Positions 62,076 to 64,000 of a DNA stretch of 64,000 nt are shown piece by piece. The notes beneath the pieces were generated by a model that made no database searches, was not told where the DNA came from, and saw only the letters and a list, made by a program, of their open reading frames with translations. A program made the translations under genes and the position numbers. Every line of letters begins with the position of its first letter. Position 1 is the stretch's first letter. This DNA comes from CAVQNQ01 sp963714205 (GTDB taxonomy: Bacteria; Acidobacteriota; Terriglobia; Bryobacterales; Bryobacteraceae). The stretch covers positions 868,001-932,000 of the forward strand of contig CAVQNQ010000002.1 in NCBI GenBank assembly GCA_963714205.1, written 5' to 3'.

Positions 62076-64000
62076 ATGCTCGAACCGGAACGTCATGAGT
62101 TGCGGCAACGGCCCGCCTGTCGTTTGGCCGTGAATCGCCGGCAATTTCTGGAGGCGGTGGGGACCGGTCTTTTGATCGCGGTGGCGCCGGGGACCTCGGA
62201 AGCGCAGATGGGCGGCGCCGAGGGGCCGCTGGAGGCCCGCCTGCATATCGGTGAGGATGGCTTCATTACGCTCCTTAGCGGCAAGGTCGAGGAAGGCCAG
62301 GGCGCCCTGACGGAGCTCGCCATGGCGGCCGCCGAAGAACTGCGCGTCCCGGTGGAGCGCCTGCGCATGGTTCTGGCCGATACCGATGTGACGCCCAACG
62401 ACGGTGTCACGGCCGGCAGCGGGACCACGCCGCGCACGGTGCCCCCGGTGCGCAAGGCCGCCGCGGCGGCCCGCGAGCTGCTGCGGAACGCCGCCGGCCG
62501 CCAGTGGGGAGTGGAGGCGGTCCGCCTGGAAGTGCGCGATGGCGCGGTGGTCTCCGGCGGCAAAACGTACGGCTATGCTGACCTGGCGCGCTCGCCCGAG
62601 CTGGCTGCGGCTTACAAAGCCGCGCTGCCGCCAGGGACCGCGGTGACGCCGGCCAAAGATTGGCAGCTTCTGGGAAAACCCCGCGCCCGCCTGGATGCCC
62701 GCGAGATCGTCACGGGCGCGCATCGTTTTCCGCGCGACGTGGCACGGCCCAACATGCTCTACGGCAAAGTGCTGCGCCCTCCGGCGTACGGCGCCACGCT
62801 GGTGAATGCCGATCTTTCGACGGCCCGCAAGATCCCGGGAGTGACGACGGTTCGCGATGGCGCTTTCGTCGGCTGCGCGGCGCCCACCAGTTTCGCCGCG
62901 CGCAAGGCTCTGGAGGCCATCGCGGCTGGCGCGCAATGGAACGCCACGCCGCAGCCTTCCAGCCAGAGCCTCTTCGAATATCTCAAGCAGCACGCCAAAC
63001 CGGGGCGCCAACAGCCCCAGGCGCGCGGATCGGTCGAGAGCGCCCTGGGCGGCGCGCAGCGCAGGCTGAAGGCCACCTACCAGGTGGCCTACGCGCAGCA
63101 CGCCCCGCTTGAACCGCGCTCGGCCGTGGCCGAGTGGCGGGATGGCCGCCTGACGGTGTGGACCGGAACCAGCAATGCGCCCGGCGCCCGCCAGCAGCTT
63201 GCCGAAGCCCTGCGCGTGCCGCCCGAACGCGTGCGCATTATCGTGCCGCATTTCGGCGGCGGCTTCGGGGGCAAGCATACGGCCGAAGCGGCCCTCGAAG
63301 CCGCCCTCCTGGCGCGGGAAGCCGGACAGCCCGTGGCCGTGCAGTGGACCCGCGAAGAGGAGTTTATGTGGGCCTACTTCCGCCCGGCGGCGCTGATCGA
63401 GGTGGAGGCCGGGCTGGACGCCGCGGGCTCCATCGCCGCCTGGGATTTCACCAATTACAATTCGGGCGGGTCGGCCCTCGATACGCCCTACCGGATCCCC
63501 AACACGCGCGCCCGGTTTCTCGAATCCGATTCGCCGCTTCGGCAGAGCTCCTACCGCTGCCTGGCGGCGACGGCCAACAACTTCGCGCGCGAATCCTTTA
63601 CCGACGAGCTGGCCGCGGCCGCGGGCAGCGACCCGCTGGAGTTCCGCCTCGCGCACCTCGATAACGAGCGCATCCGCAACGTGCTCACCGCCGCCGCCGA
63701 GCGCTTCGGATGGGCCGCGCGCCGCAAGCAGCGGCGGCCCGGAGTGGGCGTCGGCCTGGCGTGCGGAACCGAGAAGAACTCGGTGGTGGCGGCCTGCTGC
63801 GCAGTGGAAATCGACAAAGAAACCGGCGCGCCGAAACCGCTCGAGGTGGTTCAGGCATTCGAGTGCGGGGCCATTCTGAATCCCCTCGGCCTGCGCTGCC
63901 AGGTGGAAGGCGCCATGACCATGGGACTCGGCCCGGCATTGCGCGAAGAGGTGCTCTTCCAGGATGGCAAGCTGGCCAACGGCCAGTTTTCGGCTTATCG
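62076..64000 (+). CDS. Molybdenum hydroxylase large subunit, incomplete at window end
   Basis: ATG 62076 follows a perfect AGGAGG. 641 complete codons are visible. The N-terminus NRRQFLEAVGTGLLIAV is a twin-arginine signal, so the enzyme is probably periplasmic, like isoquinoline 1-oxidoreductase and aldehyde oxidases of that branch. Two aldehyde-oxidase/xanthine-dehydrogenase halves follow, with GTTPRTVPPVRKA in the first and the molybdopterin motif PHFGGGFGGKHTAEAALEAA in the second. The substrate is unknown; the C-terminal third lies beyond the window. Confidence 0.88.
   Translation, partial: MLEPERHELRQRPACRLAVNRRQFLEAVGTGLLIAVAPGTSEAQMGGAEGPLEARLHIGEDGFITLLSGKVEEGQGALTELAMAAAEELRVPVERLRMVLADTDVTPNDGVTAGSGTTPRTVPPVRKAAAAARELLRNAAGRQWGVEAVRLEVRDGAVVSGGKTYGYADLARSPELAAAYKAALPPGTAVTPAKDWQLLGKPRARLDAREIVTGAHRFPRDVARPNMLYGKVLRPPAYGATLVNADLSTARKIPGVTTVRDGAFVGCAAPTSFAARKALEAIAAGAQWNATPQPSSQSLFEYLKQHAKPGRQQPQARGSVESALGGAQRRLKATYQVAYAQHAPLEPRSAVAEWRDGRLTVWTGTSNAPGARQQLAEALRVPPERVRIIVPHFGGGFGGKHTAEAALEAALLAREAGQPVAVQWTREEEFMWAYFRPAALIEVEAGLDAAGSIAAWDFTNYNSGGSALDTPYRIPNTRARFLESDSPLRQSSYRCLAATANNFARESFTDELAAAAGSDPLEFRLAHLDNERIRNVLTAAAERFGWAARRKQRRPGVGVGLACGTEKNSVVAACCAVEIDKETGAPKPLEVVQAFECGAILNPLGLRCQVEGAMTMGLGPALREEVLFQDGKLANGQFSAY

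Noticed and set aside
1..64000. CRISPR arrays, rRNA operon, intact IS elements, prophage
   Set aside because: No evenly spaced direct repeats, no rRNA sequence, no transposase frame and no phage structural genes seen; only the tRNA-Thr island shows mobility.

Overview
The window is 64 kb of high-GC bacterial chromosome, most likely from an Acidobacteriota member of the Solibacter/Bryobacteraceae kind. The evidence is a large secreted protein with the Solibacter-type TIGR03437 repeat region, an NHL-repeat secreted protein, a very large carboxypeptidase-regulatory/TonB-dependent receptor, cupin and PEGA-domain proteins of the type common in that phylum, and frequent GTG/TTG starts. This placement is inference from gene style, not from a marker-gene tree.

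Layout. 1-14 kb: NHL protein (cut by the window edge), hemW-threonine aldolase pair, fumarylacetoacetate-hydrolase-family protein, TIGR03437 secreted protein, selA facing efp with overlapping 3' ends, an AMP-forming acyl-CoA synthetase, a secreted esterase, and a large NDP-forming acyl-CoA synthetase fused to a GNAT acetyltransferase. 14-17 kb: a SAM hydrolase diverging by only 17 bp from a cysteine desulfurase-mnmA pair (tRNA 2-thiouridine). 17-21 kb: an ABC importer whose ATPase carries an MgtE-N-like N-terminal domain, followed by a tandem-fused permease. 20.8-22.9 kb: a decayed 2-kb tRNA-Thr(CGT)-integrated island with 48-bp att repeats, an integrase remnant and one membrane glycosyltransferase-like gene. 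23-29 kb: small hypotheticals, yacL-ispD-ispF, an MFS exporter, PEGA and RsbRD_N-like proteins. 29-37 kb: glpD, the TonB-type receptor, a deletion remnant of a glycerophosphodiesterase, tRNA-Thr(TGT), a lipoprotein, a frameshifted double cupin and a secreted hypothetical. 37-46.5 kb: a complete mdtABC/oprM-like RND efflux operon. 46.5-52 kb: two anion/cation-symporter-type MFS genes around a ThDP enzyme, then a secreted metallo-beta-lactamase-fold protein. 52-59 kb: the histidine operon hisI-G-D-C-(HAD)-B-H-F-A with overlapping start/stop codons throughout. 59-64 kb: a dienelactone-hydrolase-like protein, an SGNH hydrolase, a small membrane protein, and a molybdenum hydroxylase pair whose large subunit runs off the end.

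The strongest regulatory signal is in front of the his operon: a 22-codon leader peptide (51964-52032) with three consecutive His codons plus a fourth, followed by mutually exclusive 1:2, 2:3 and 3:4 pairings and a GC-rich hairpin with six Ts. This is a complete ribosome-mediated attenuator. The leader ATG lies about where transcription should begin, so the leader may be translated from a leaderless transcript. Other points worth a look are the eroded tRNA-Thr island, the MgtE-N/ABC fusion with a possible CTG-started permease, the 17-bp divergent promoter and two apparent single-base frameshifts (cupin; HAD gene inside the his operon).
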